Shown here piece by piece: positions 1 to 9,738 of a DNA stretch of 64,000 nt (its first letter is position 1; every line of letters starts with the position of its first letter). The translations under genes and the position numbers were made by a program. A model generated the notes under the pieces. It ran no database searches and was not told the DNA's origin. It was given only the letters and a program-made list of their open reading frames with translations. The DNA is from Suillus spraguei (lineage: Eukaryota; Basidiomycota; Agaricomycetes; Boletales; Suillaceae): contig JABCPU010000023.1 in the NCBI GenBank assembly GCA_016800925.1, positions 186,001 through 250,000 of the forward strand, given 5' to 3'.

Positions 1-1721
1 GCTAACTCTGTTTATGGATTCACTGGTGCGACAATTGGAAAATTGCCCTGCCTTCCTATCTCTTCCAGTGTGACAGCATATGGGCGTCAGATGATCGAGA
101 AGACTAAGCAGGCAAGTCGTAGTCCGTCCATCAGTGAACACCCGACTATAACCCTTTACAGGAAGTCGAAGCAGAGTTCTCCATCAATAATGGACACGCT
201 TATAATGCCGAAGTAATTTATGGTGACACTGACTCTGTCATGGTCAAGTTTGGACCTGCGGAGCTGGAAAAGGTCATGGCTCTTGGTTAGTACAACCGGC
301 AGCCTAACTAGCATGCAATTTAAACTATTCTACAGGAGCGGAGGCGGCGGACTTTGTGACAGCAAAATTTATTAGACCTATCAAGCTCGAGTTCGAGAAA
401 GTTTATTACCCGTATCTTCTCATCAGCAAGAAGCGGTACGCTGGACTTTACTGGACAAAGCCAGACAAATGGGACAAAATGGACTCAAAGGGGATTGAAG
501 TCTGTCTCTGTCTTTAGTAGTTTGCCGTGGATATGCTGAATTGTGGAATCTAGACGGTCCGGAGAGACAACTGTCGGCTAGTATCAACGGTCATTGAGAC
601 TTGCCTACATAAGATGTTGATCGATCGAGACGTCAGAGGAGCTGAGGAGTAAGTACAACATTTTTTGTCTTTTGGTTGCTAGCTCAAATATCCCAGGTAC
701 ACAAAGCGCGTCATATCAGATCTTCTGCAGAACAAGGTCGATATGTCCCAACTGGTGATTACAAAGGCCCTGGCCAAAGCAGGTATGTGAATTTTGGACG
801 AGAATGAGCTGGCGTTCTAATGTTTGCAGATTATGCTGCGAAGCAAGCGCATGTGGAGTTGGCAGAGCGCATGCGGCAACGTGACGCAGGTTTGTAACTG
901 ACGTGGTTGTCTGATATGTCCTGACATCCCTGTCAGGTTCTGCACCGGCCTTGGGTGACCGTGTTGCCTACGTTATTGTTAAGGGCATCAAAGGTCAAAT
1001 TCCGCGTCAAGTATCATAGCTCTGTGCTGACTTGGGAATAGGTGCTGCTGCGTATGAAAAATCCGAGGATCCCCTTTATGTATTGGAGAACAACATTCCC
1101 ATCGATACCAAATACTACCTTGAAAACCAGCTCTCAAATCCTCTTATGAGAATCTTTGAACCTATCCTGGGTGAGAAGGCAGCGTCGTTGCGTAAGTCTT
1201 CATTGGCTACATGAATGTCGTGATTTGATATGTTGCACAGTATCTGGTGCGCACACCAGGACGATCCAGATCGCGACGCCAACAGTTGGCGGTTTGATGA
1301 AGTTTGCAGTGAAGACGGTAACATGTCTCGGGTGCAAAACTCCATTGCGGTCGAATAACAGCGTAAAAAGTGAGCCAAAATAAGCAAACTTCTAATCTTA
1401 TCTCACTGTCGTCGCTGTAGATGGTGCTGTGTGTAATAACTGTCGACCAAAGATCGGGGAGCTATATCAAAAGCAAATCACAAGTGCGTCGCAGCTGCAA
1501 GTACGGTTCTCGCGGCTGTGGACGCAATGCCAGCGCTGTCAGGGCTCTTTGCATCAAGTGAGGTCATATTTATTATTGCCTCGATCGTCATTAATACTAG
1601 TTGGTAGGATGTGCTATGTTCGAGCAAAGACTGCCCGATATTCTACATGCGGAAGAAGGCGCAAAAGGACGTAGAAGATGCGAACTCTGTCCTCGAGCGG
1701 TTTGATGAAGATCTGTGGTAG
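1..1721 (+). CDS. POL3: DNA polymerase delta catalytic subunit, C-terminal part (5' end outside window)
   Basis: Catalytic subunit of the replicative B-family polymerase delta, which synthesises mainly the lagging strand in the nucleus. The window opens inside polymerase motif B (NSVYGFTGA) and continues to motif C, YGDTDSV, near position 220, which carries the metal-binding aspartates. The thumb region follows over several short exons. The last exons hold the two C-terminal cysteine modules: CysA (CLGC...CNNC, about 1328-1444) and CysB (CQRC...CSSKDC, about 1530-1640), which in the family bind zinc and a 4Fe-4S cluster respectively. The protein ends ERFDEDLW at a TAG at 1719-1721. The first visible intron (112-161) appears to use a GC donor (CAG|GCAAGT). 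All exons read through without breaks, so the gene looks functional. High confidence. Confidence 0.93.
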
Positions 1722-2079
1722 TCGATATCGATACATCATTATTTTTCGTTTGGTTTAGTTTCTCTGCATTCTTGTATCATTAATCATCCCAGCAATATTT
1801 CAAGTGTGGACTAACCTAAGCGGTTTCAGGCACTGGTTTAAGTGTTTGATCTCCAACCATCGGGAATTTAAGGCAACTGATGCGGACGGACAACGGGGCG
1901 AGGGTCTCGAACAGCTGTGGGCGAATACGAGCATTTTCCATCCTCATCATCACCGCCTTCTCTCAGCTACCTGTTCGCAAAGATCTGAAGTATAACACCT
2001 GCGGAATTGGGACAGGGACAGTCAACCAATCCACTCTACGTAAAGTGTGCACCAGCCATTGAATTTTACAGACTTCTAA

Positions 2080-2355
2080 TTGTTACAGGGCCGTACTACA
2101 TGCTTGACCATTCCTCAGGTGAGTCAGCTGATATATCCTACTTCTGCTTGTCTTGCCCCCGATCCTCCGGGTATTTCTCATTTAGTGGAAGCGGAAATTC
2201 GTGCTCGGTTTCTGCCACAGCATCCTCTGCATCCAAACGTCCGGCAGTTTCAGCAAAAGGATGGATCAGATCAGTCACTCGTGCAATGTACAATGTGCAG
2301 CACCTTATTGAACGTTGAGGTGCTAGCCCACGTTCAGCACCAGACATTACTGTAA
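2080..2355 (+). CDS. Possible small ORF with a C-x2-C...H-x2-H pattern
   Basis: An open frame downstream of the polymerase gene whose last third carries CTMC, then 11 residues, then HVQH, a spacing that resembles small UBZ-like or C2H2 zinc fingers. Upstream exons could lie between 1800 and 2060, but I could not join them convincingly. No family is recognised. It could equally be a chance frame or the end of a decayed gene. The stretch from 2356 to 2889 shows nothing further that I can support. Confidence 0.2.
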   Translation: MLQGRTTCLTIPQVSQLIYPTSACLAPDPPGISHLVEAEIRARFLPQHPLHPNVRQFQQKDGSDQSLVQCTMCSTLLNVEVLAHVQHQTLL

Positions 2356-2889
2356 TCTTAATCCCGGCTCAGAGTGTAGCATGATCAATGGAATCAATGG
2401 CTGTGCTGGAGGATCACGACATGTAATCTGAGATGCAGATGTGACTATGAACTGCTTTCAAGTTACATTGAACTTGAGGTTTCGTCCTCAGTACAGCGGA
2501 GTATTCAACTTGACGGGTATTCGAAGCGTTCATACTTGACTCGATATACTTGTATTCGTCAGGCGTGAGGGGGATCCTAGAAAGAAGGATATCAACAGTA
2601 TACACAACAAACTATTCTTACAAGCGACGAGCGTAAAGTCACAACCAGCGACGACGAACTGAAAATTAGCCTTGCTCCAATGCAAAGCATCCCATTAAGT
2701 ATGTGTATCCATAATCATGTGAAGGAGTTCGAACCATGCAGAAAGAACATGTGCGGCGTGCCCCCTCTCGCAAAACACTGAGTTCCTGGGAGTTGAATTG
2801 CATGCAGGTGTGTATTACAGATGATCTCTCTTATGCTTACCTTAGAGCGGTGGCATACAAGCCGGAACCCGAGCGAGGACAGACGGAAG

Positions 2890-4049
2890 CTAATCTTTGG
2901 TCAAATCGAGGACCTCCATAGCGGTTTGCTGCCGTCGCGAAACCCCGCGTTCCAACTTAATACGCGAGGGCTTCTGGTCCTCAGATGAGGCCAACCGCGC
3001 ACGTAAATGCTGGAGTTCCATCTGTGAAATAAGTGAGGTGGAGGGCTCAAAGAATGCCACCGAAGCGAGAGTTTACCTCAAGATGTTGAATTCGGGGCTT
3101 TACGTCCTTCAAGGGCAATGACAAACTTGAAGGCTCATAAGGTCCATCAATGATTTCGATTTCATCACCATAGTCATTAGCCTTTGAGTTTGTTGATGTT
3201 GATGGCGCTATGCCCATTGCCTGCAAGATGTCTAATCGTATGTGAGCAGCATATATGCATGGAAAGTAATATGGCCTACCCAAGCGCGTGTATTTGAACA
3301 CGAAGACAGTTGTGGGGCGGTTATCGGGTTTGAACGCACTGCGGGATTTGGAACGACCTGGCAGATAATCCTGTCGATAAACTTCTTTTCCGAAACTTAA
3401 TAGATGATGGTTATCAAAAAGTGAGACATGGGATGAAATTCTACGCACATGACACGATGGGCACATGCTTTCTTAGACCGTTCATGCACCTTGCCTTCTC
3501 GTACACGAAGGGCGGAATTTTTCGAAATACCATGTTTAACTACCTTCTTCTTCGTGCGCTCCCCAGTGTCTACTTTCAATACAATCTGACCTATGTCATT
3601 CGAATTTTTATCACCGAGCATTGAGTCATCGTCTGGAGTTTAGTATTACAAGGCGGATCTAAACTTTTGTTTTACATACTGACCAGTAAGCTCGATATTT
3701 GAAAACATGAAATCTCGGGTGACTGAGTCATTGCTCAAGTACGTGCGTTCGATTGTACCGACCCTGCCCGGGCGCATAGTTTGTGGAGGACAGCGGACAC
3801 CGTCAACGGAGACAACTGCTCGAATGGCCCAGGACCGCTCAGTTGCATTCATCCACCTGACTCCAAATTTCTTGTAGAGGCATTTAAGGTCTTTGCCAGT
3901 AAATATGATGAGTGACACACCTTGCCCTCTTCCGATGCAATCCAGCAGGTTATTCTGTTTTCTGTTGGCGTGCTAGAGGCAACAACAGCATACTCCGGGA
4001 GCTCCTGGCCGTCAATGAATACAAAAGAAGACAAGTCTCCAAAAATCAT
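2890..4049 (-). CDS. DUF7918-type conserved basidiomycete protein
   Basis: I recognise the order of motifs of the fungal DUF7918 family. The N-terminus reads like the usual 'xxFxxFxxIDGxELPEYAV' and is followed by CWIASEEGK. An intron (about 50 nt) leads to KFGVRWMNATERSW and VSVDGV, and later exons carry FVFSN-like FMFSNIEL, KVHERSKKACAHRV, and the C-terminal FVFKYTRLDILQAMGIAP. The last exon gives a short charged tail ending VLDLTKD before the TAG at 2890-2892. Six exons join in frame through about five short introns. The function of the family is unknown, and I infer nothing beyond membership. An earlier in-frame ATG exists upstream, but MIFGDLSSF matches the family start better. The upstream region contains a duplicated piece of the condensin gene promoter (see 4160-4380). 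Confidence 0.72.
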
Positions 4050-4159
4050 GGTGTACAATAAATGTAGAGCAATGTTGAGGGACACGAAGTAAGTGGGAGT
4101 CCTGACTATACGGCGGATCACGTGCATATGCAATCTCGCGTTTTAGGGGCATGGGTCCA

Positions 4160-4380
4160 GCAAGCTTCAAACTCCGTTCTCTCGACCTTGTAGGATGAGT
4201 CGGACTAGTGACTCCGTGACAAGACGCGTTGCGCGTGTATCACAGAATGCCACCTTTTGTTAAACACCAACCAACCAGCTCTGTTGAACGACGATAATCA
4301 AACGGTAACAGCGAGCTCACTTTTACGACAGCGTCAAGGATTGCAGATATAGAAAATTACGACTTGGACTTAGAATCATA
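4160..4380 (+). pseudogene. Partial copy of the BRN1 promoter and first codons
   Basis: This segment aligns by eye, in the same orientation, with 11265-11485, which is the promoter and beginning of the condensin gene. Shared words include GACAAGACGCG, CACCTTTTGTT, CGTCAAGGATTG and CAGATATAGAAAA. The copy has lost about 45 bp between two 'AGGATTGC' direct repeats, which removes the start codon, so it cannot encode the same N-terminus. It is a dead fragment lying in the promoter of the DUF7918-type gene. Confidence 0.6.
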
Positions 4381-4529
4381 TACAAATTGTTTGAAATATG
4401 GAAAATATGAAAACGCACGATTTCGTAGATCACTTTGTATTTAATATAATGAAGCCTACTAAAGAAAGATCAAACGCAGACAGTTGGGAAGTTCGAATAT
4501 TGCTGCTTATCATAGTGTGATCATGATCT

Positions 4530-5785
4530 AAGAGTTTTTTTTCGTGGAACGCACATCCAGTGACCTTGTATTCACTTCGGTAATATTCTGCGTACCACAC
4601 ACTCCTATTCTGTTGCTGTCGCTATTTCTCGCCAAGTTCGAAACCTGAATTCTAAGAGAGAGCGCTTGAACTCCACCACTAACGTACATGTTATTCACCA
4701 ACAGAAACCACATCAACACTAACTATCACTATCTCAATACATCGCACCCAATCAGGACCTGAGAGGAATGAACCTCCAGCATCCATCCTGGCCCACGGGT
4801 TCTTCCCTGAGGCTGATCTAATTCAGGGACAAAGTAAGATGCTATTCAACAGCGCTAGATTAAGTGTCGTACCTCTGTCCCAGAATTGGGCATGGACAGT
4901 GCTCTGCCGTCATGCCACATGCTGAAGAGAAGAGCGACGTTACTACTCCCTAAAGACGCATGATATATCCAATACTCACACCCATTTGCCATCCTCGCGG
5001 TATTCTAATGCCCATTCAAACGGTGCACCAGCAACCACTTTTCCAGACTTTTGCGAAGTCAGCATTCAACTTCAAAGTACTAATGGAGAAGCAAAACTAA
5101 CGTCGGCAGCAATGCAGACGCCATCAATTGTTTGGATGGTGATCTTGCTGCCATATTGGGCTATGCTATTGGCTTTGATTTGCCACTGCAAAAACCATGA
5201 GAACTGAGCGGTAGTGCAATGAGATATCTGTTCAAGAACTTACATTGACGCTGTATCCACTGCCAGGATTCTCATCACAGGAGACAATAAGGCCATCGTG
5301 AAAACGAAATGCCATGACTTGGGTGGGATAAGCGACACTCTGGAGGCGGTATAGACCATCATATGGAACTATGCAACTCATGGTAGTGATTTGAAGTAAG
5401 AGGCTTTCGAGGAAGATGGGGATGCTCCCTATGATTGAAAGACATTTTATACTGCACTTTGCCCAGATTCTAGCCGACGTGCAGGCGAGTTAGCTGCCGT
5501 CCATTCCTAGAGGAGTATCAGATGATCTGACAGCTCGTATGAAAGAGTGTGTAATGATTCTGAGTAGATTGGCCCCCTATTTTTCAGAAAGGCATCAACA
5601 AAAGACCCATAATTTTCGCTTGTCAAAAAGAATTTTGATGCTTACGGCGAGCTTACGACGCTGCTAATGGAGCAACACGATTGGTGGGAAAAGTAGTATA
5701 ATATAGATTACGAACTACCCGACAGGTGGTATGTCCACGAGGCCCATAAGTAGCCGTAAGCCAGGTTTCGGTGACTATGATAAAG
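4530..5785. repeat. Left arm of large inverted duplication
   Basis: The arm reads nearly identically, in reverse complement, to about 7085-8285. Landmarks shared in both arms are the whole beta-trefoil gene, the sequence around CAGCTCGTATG / CATACGAGCTG (5531 / 7335), and the block around CCGAAACCTGGCTTAC. The arms are separated by about 1.3 kb. The similarity looks high enough (few differences per line) to suggest a fairly recent event. Confidence 0.75.
4752..5381 (-). CDS. Beta-trefoil-like small protein (lectin / protease-inhibitor type), copy 1
   Basis: Small intron-rich gene encoding roughly 145 residues beginning MSCIVPYDGLYRLQSVAY and ending CWRFIPLRS. The 'DGLYRLQ', the middle WQIKAN, FEWALEY and the terminal W-x-F-x-P are the repeating pattern of small fungal beta-trefoil proteins, the fold used by ricin-B-like lectins and mycocypin- or I66-type protease inhibitors. 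I cannot place it in one of these families. There is no signal peptide, so it is likely cytosolic. Exons are joined by introns of about 50-60 nt. It is the mirror image of the gene at 7494-8121 and lies in the left arm of a large inverted repeat. No frame break was seen. Confidence 0.58.
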
Positions 5786-5869
5786 GAACCTGAGTATCAG
5801 GTAATCGGACAAGCAAAAGATGTGATAGTATGAACCATTTGCGTTGCAGGCCAGCTCATGGTTGAAAAT

Positions 5870-6150
5870 GGGTCTTTTCGTTGTGAATGCCGTGAAGGTG
5901 TTCGGACTTTTACTTTTCTGTGCAGGGTGGTTTGGAGAAACTCGATAAGGTCCGACTGATAACAGGGTACCGGAAACCGGGTCACGCATCACTCTCTGAG
6001 TCTGTGCTTCCATTCCACTTGCTTCCGGAGGTGAGTTAAGTTCATGGTGCCCTGTGATTAGTCGGACTTTGCGAGTTTCTCCAAACTCTGCACAAACAAA
6101 GTTTGAACACCCTTGAGGCACGGCATTCACAACGAAAAGACCCCAGATTT
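5870..6150. repeat. Foldback (inverted) repeat in the spacer of the large duplication
   Basis: About 100 bp from 5870 (GGGTCTTTTCGTTGTGAATG) is repeated in reverse complement at 6040-6146 (ending CATTCACAACGAAAAGACCC), with a short middle. A third, diverged partial copy in direct orientation lies near 6790-6890. I see no coding frame in the 5786-7084 spacer that I can support. The arrangement looks like a small foldback or MITE-like element at or near the centre of the inverted duplication. Confidence 0.55.
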
Positions 6151-7084
6151 TACCGAGTACAACATGTTCGCTTCCGTTTAACGTCGTCCATTATTATTTT
6201 ATGGCCACAAGCGGGCTTCGGGTCGAAAGACAATGACAACAGAAATCACGGAAGAGCGGGCATGCAGGAAGTGAGGACATTTGGGTGGTGTCATATTTTG
6301 ACAATGTGATGAAGAGAAGAGGAGGGAAGGCAAGTGTGCGAGGACTTGATGTTGTTAATGAAATATCGCTCGATACTGCAACATTTATTAAACTGAAGTG
6401 AACATATCAAGTACAGTCTGGAATCATTTCGTTATGAATGCCGCGCCTCACTAGCACTGGCCGGCCCGGATCTGCAAATCCAAACGAGCCAAGTTTGAGG
6501 CACTTTCTCCATATATCATAGGCTAGAGTCGGCTCGCGTACCTTTTGAGTCGTTAGTCGCCTAAGTTCCTTACAGCCACAGTTCAACTCAAGCCCGTGTT
6601 ATCTTCAGCGATATACGAAAGATTATTATCGATTGAAACTTTCAGTTCTCCATTTCTCGTGAGTTTGGCGAAATAAAACAATAACAGTGAAGGGCATCTC
6701 CACCAATCCACGAGTGCACCACTGAAGTCGTAAGCCTTCGTAACTGTCTGTGACATGCGTAAGTTAAGCGTTCATTTAAGTGGTTTTGGCAAGCCTCAAG
6801 AATGTTCGGACTTTGTCTATGCAGGTTTGGAGAAACTTGAATGAATCGAGTAAGGTTCAACTGATAACAGGCCAGAAACAATTGCAGGCCATCCCTGAAG
6901 GAACCTGTCAGGTGAGCTGACAGCTTGCATGGAAGAGTGGGTATTTGCGTAAATAGTGCGAATAGCACCGGCCTTCCGAGAAACTGATTATGCGCCAACT
7001 TCACTCGTGCTCGCTATGAGAGCAAAACTATCCATTGGGAGTACAACCCATTGTATTCGTTTCGTAGTCATGGACCGTATATCA

Positions 7085-8285
7085 TAGTCACCGAAACCTG
7101 GCTTACCGTAGGCTACTACTTACGGGCCTCGTGGACCTGACCATACCACCTGTCGGGTAATTCATAATCCATATCATACTACTTTTCCTACCAATCGTGT
7201 TGCTCCATTGGCAGCGTCGTAAGCTCACCGTAAGCATCAAAATTCTTTTTGACAAGCGAAAATTATGGGTCTTTTGTTGATGCCTTTCTGAAAAATAGGG
7301 GGCCAATCTACTCAGAATCATTACACACTCTTCCATACGAGCTGTCAGATCATCTGATACTCCTCTAGGAATGGACGGCAGCTAACTCGCCTGCACGTCG
7401 GCTAGAATCCGGTCAAAATGCAGTATAAAATGTCTTTCAATCATAGGGAGCATCCCCATCTTCCTCGAAAGCCTCTTACTTCAAATCACTACCATGAGTT
7501 GCATAGTTCCATACGATGGTCTATACCGCCTCCAGAATGTTGCTTATCCCACCCAAGTCATGGGATATCGTTTTCACGATGGCCTTATTGTCTCCTGTGA
7601 TGAGAATCCTGGCAGTGGATACAGCGTCAATGTAAGTTCTTGAACAGATCTCGTTGCACTACTGTTCAGTTCTCATGGTTTTTGCAGTGGCAAATCAAAG
7701 CCAATAGCATAGCCGAATATGGCAGCAAGATCACCATCCAAACAATTGATGGCGTCTACATCAGTGCCTACGTTAGTCTTGCTTCCCCCTTACTTTGAAG
7801 TTTAATGCTAACTTCGCAAAAGTCTGGAAAAGTGGTTACTAGTGGCACACCGTTTGAATGGGCATTAGAATACCGCGAGGATGGCAAATGGGTGTGAGTA
7901 TTGGATATATCACACGTCTTTAGGGAGTAGTAACGTCGCTCTTCTCTTCAGCATGTGGCATGACGGCAGAGGACTGGCCATGCCCGGTTCTGGGACAGAG
8001 GTACGACACTTAATCTAGCGCTGTTGAATAGCATCTTACTTTGTCCTTGAATTAGATCAGCCTCTGGCAAGAACCCTTGGCCAATGGGGGATACTGGAGG
8101 TTCATTCCTCTCAGGTCCTGACTGGATGCAAGATAGTTAGTGTTGATGTGGTTTCTGTTGGTGAATAACATGTACGTTAGTGGTGGAGTTCAAGCGCAAA
8201 ATTCAGGTTTCGAACTTAGTGAGAAATAGCGACAACAGCAGAATAGGAGTGCGTGGGGCGCATTCCCAACTGACGTTCCACGAAA
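7085..8285. repeat. Right arm of large inverted duplication
   Basis: Reverse-complement counterpart of 4530-5785, containing the second beta-trefoil gene. Beyond the end of this arm the helicase remnant begins. A further piece that matches 4380-4445 in reverse complement reappears only at about 9645-9765, so the right side seems to have been interrupted by inserted DNA. Confidence 0.72.
7494..8121 (+). CDS. Beta-trefoil-like small protein (lectin / protease-inhibitor type), copy 2
   Basis: Paralogue and mirror copy of the gene at 4752-5381. It starts MSCIVPYDGLYRLQNVAY; further exons give WQIKANSIAEYGSK, then VVTSGTPFEWALEYREDGKW, then MWHDGRGLAMPGSGTE, and the last exon ends YWRFIPLRS at a TGA (8119-8121). 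Introns are about 50-65 nt with GT..AG borders, and the joins keep the frame (for example WGT|C between the third and fourth coding exons). Differences from copy 1 are scattered substitutions, mostly near the C-terminus, and neither copy is obviously broken. The fold assignment is by pattern only. A lectin or protease inhibitor role is an inference from similar small fungal proteins. Confidence 0.58.
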
Positions 8286-8351
8286 AACCCTGTGAAAAAA
8301 CAACCATTTATGTGATCATAATCGAACAGTCATTTCCTGCTCTTCAAGTTC

Positions 8352-9205
8352 ATGTTTAGGCTTCAAATGTTCATCTTACATAACCGCCGGCCTCGGGTGC
8401 AATGGTGTCTACCACGTCATAGTGTTTTTGCGGCGTTCACAGCGTCATGCTGCGATTGCGTGCACCGCATTTGTCGATTGGAGAAGACTGCTCAATCACA
8501 TCTCGAACTCATAGCAGCCACTACAAACTTTGAAGACATCATTAACTTCCTCTTCCCACAAGATGTCGTTGAAGACGCTGATACCTGTCTTCACCGCTCA
8601 TTCCTTTCCCCTCTCAATATCTACGTTGACGAATTCGATGACACATTTCTAGACAATCTATCAGGCGATTATCGTAAGTTTCGCAAACAGACATGAAGGA
8701 CACGCGCCACTCATAACATAAAACAGACCCTTACTTTAGTTCGGACAATTTGAAGGAAGCCGAACACGCTCCATTGAACGTGCCATACCCAACTACTTGC
8801 AATGTTAACCCATCCTGGAGTGCGTCCCCATCGCCTGGATTTGAAACAAAAGTGCGTGTGCGTCATTCACTCTGTAGAAAAAGGATTGGTTAGAAATGCC
8901 GGGTGCGCATAGTGGCTCTACATCGTCGTTTCATCGAAGTCCAACTCATCAATTCACTCGAGAGCCACATTCCCCGCGTTAACTTTCCGTTATGTCCAAA
9001 TCATTCATTGTGGACGGTAAATCGAAGACAGTTTCCCTTGCGGCCTGTGTATGCAACCACATTTAACGGGTGTCAAGGGTTAACGCTGGCGCGCACCGTA
9101 CTCGACCTTCGAATGGATCCTTTTGTTCACGGTCAATTGTACACAGCTTTGTCGAGAGTGAGAACACGAGGAGACACAGGACAGTGCGAACATTGTATCT
9201 CCTGA
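8352..9205 (+). pseudogene. Decayed Helitron-type (PIF1-like) helicase fragment
   Basis: Three open pieces in different frames resemble the end of the helicase part of Helitron Rep/Hel proteins: FEDIINFLFP with a following LNIYVDEFDDTFLDNLSGDY; a short LKEAEHAPLN and PGFETK stretch; and the conserved C-terminal box FPLRPVYATTFNGCQGLTLA followed by LDLRMDPFVHGQLYTALSRV. The last is the SF1 helicase motif V/VI region. Rep and most of the helicase are missing and the frames are broken, so it is inactive. A second copy lies at 53100-53800 on the other strand. Confidence 0.65.
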
Positions 9206-9377
9206 ATTGCTATTATAAAAATCAATGCGTAGTACATATCATCGGGTTTACATGGAGCCGACCGAGGCCCACGTCAGACAAGGTCTGACATCCTACAAGT
9301 CAATCGCCCAAAGATCGCGCCCATATTCCCTCCGGTCACCAGCACTCTTTCCTTGAATGATATCGCGATCACCCCTC

Positions 9378-9535
9378 TGCTGGTCACCGGCGCAATTGTG
9401 TCTACCACGTCATAGTGTTTTTGTGGTTCCTCCCATTCACGCTGTCATGCTGTGCGATTGCGTGCTCATCGTTCTCTCTCCTTATTGTGTCTATTGCGTG
9501 CTCATCGTTCACTCTCCCTTTTGTGACTCTTTCGT
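9378..9535. repeat. Direct repeat flanking the helicase remnant, with short tandem repeats
   Basis: The block containing TGTCTACCACGTCATAGTG at about 9399 also occurs at about 8405 (downstream of 8385) in the same orientation, both followed by a CACGCTGTCATGCTG-like stretch. Within 9455-9530 a 35-40-bp unit containing TGCGTGCTCATCGTTC occurs twice. No gene is apparent. It may be a duplicated element edge or a target duplication around the helicase fragment. Confidence 0.4.
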
Positions 9536-9693
9536 TGACTACCATGGCGAGTTGTTTACGCTTCATTATATTAATACAAAAGGGACTGGCCCTGTGATAG
9601 TCCCGTGAAAACTCGATCGTATCAACCAATTAGACTTGTATAAAACTTGAAATACAAAGTGATCTACGAAATAGTGTTTTCATATTTTACATA

Positions 9694-9736
9694 CAGTAGA
9701 CTCGCTCATATTATGAGCGAGTCTACTAAGTAACTG
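9694..9736. mobile_element. 43-bp palindromic micro-insertion with TA flanks
   Basis: Starts CAGTAGACTC and ends AAGTAACTG, with TA at 9692-9693 and 9737-9738. Nearly the whole element is a hairpin: 9695-9710 pairs perfectly with 9712-9727 around one central base. The related sequence at 4381-4440 (reverse complement) lacks it and has a single TA at 4397-4398, giving an empty-site comparison. The look is of two terminal inverted repeats of a TA-targeting (Tc1/mariner/pogo-like) element fused with no interior. Confidence 0.6.
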
Positions 9737-9738
9737 TA

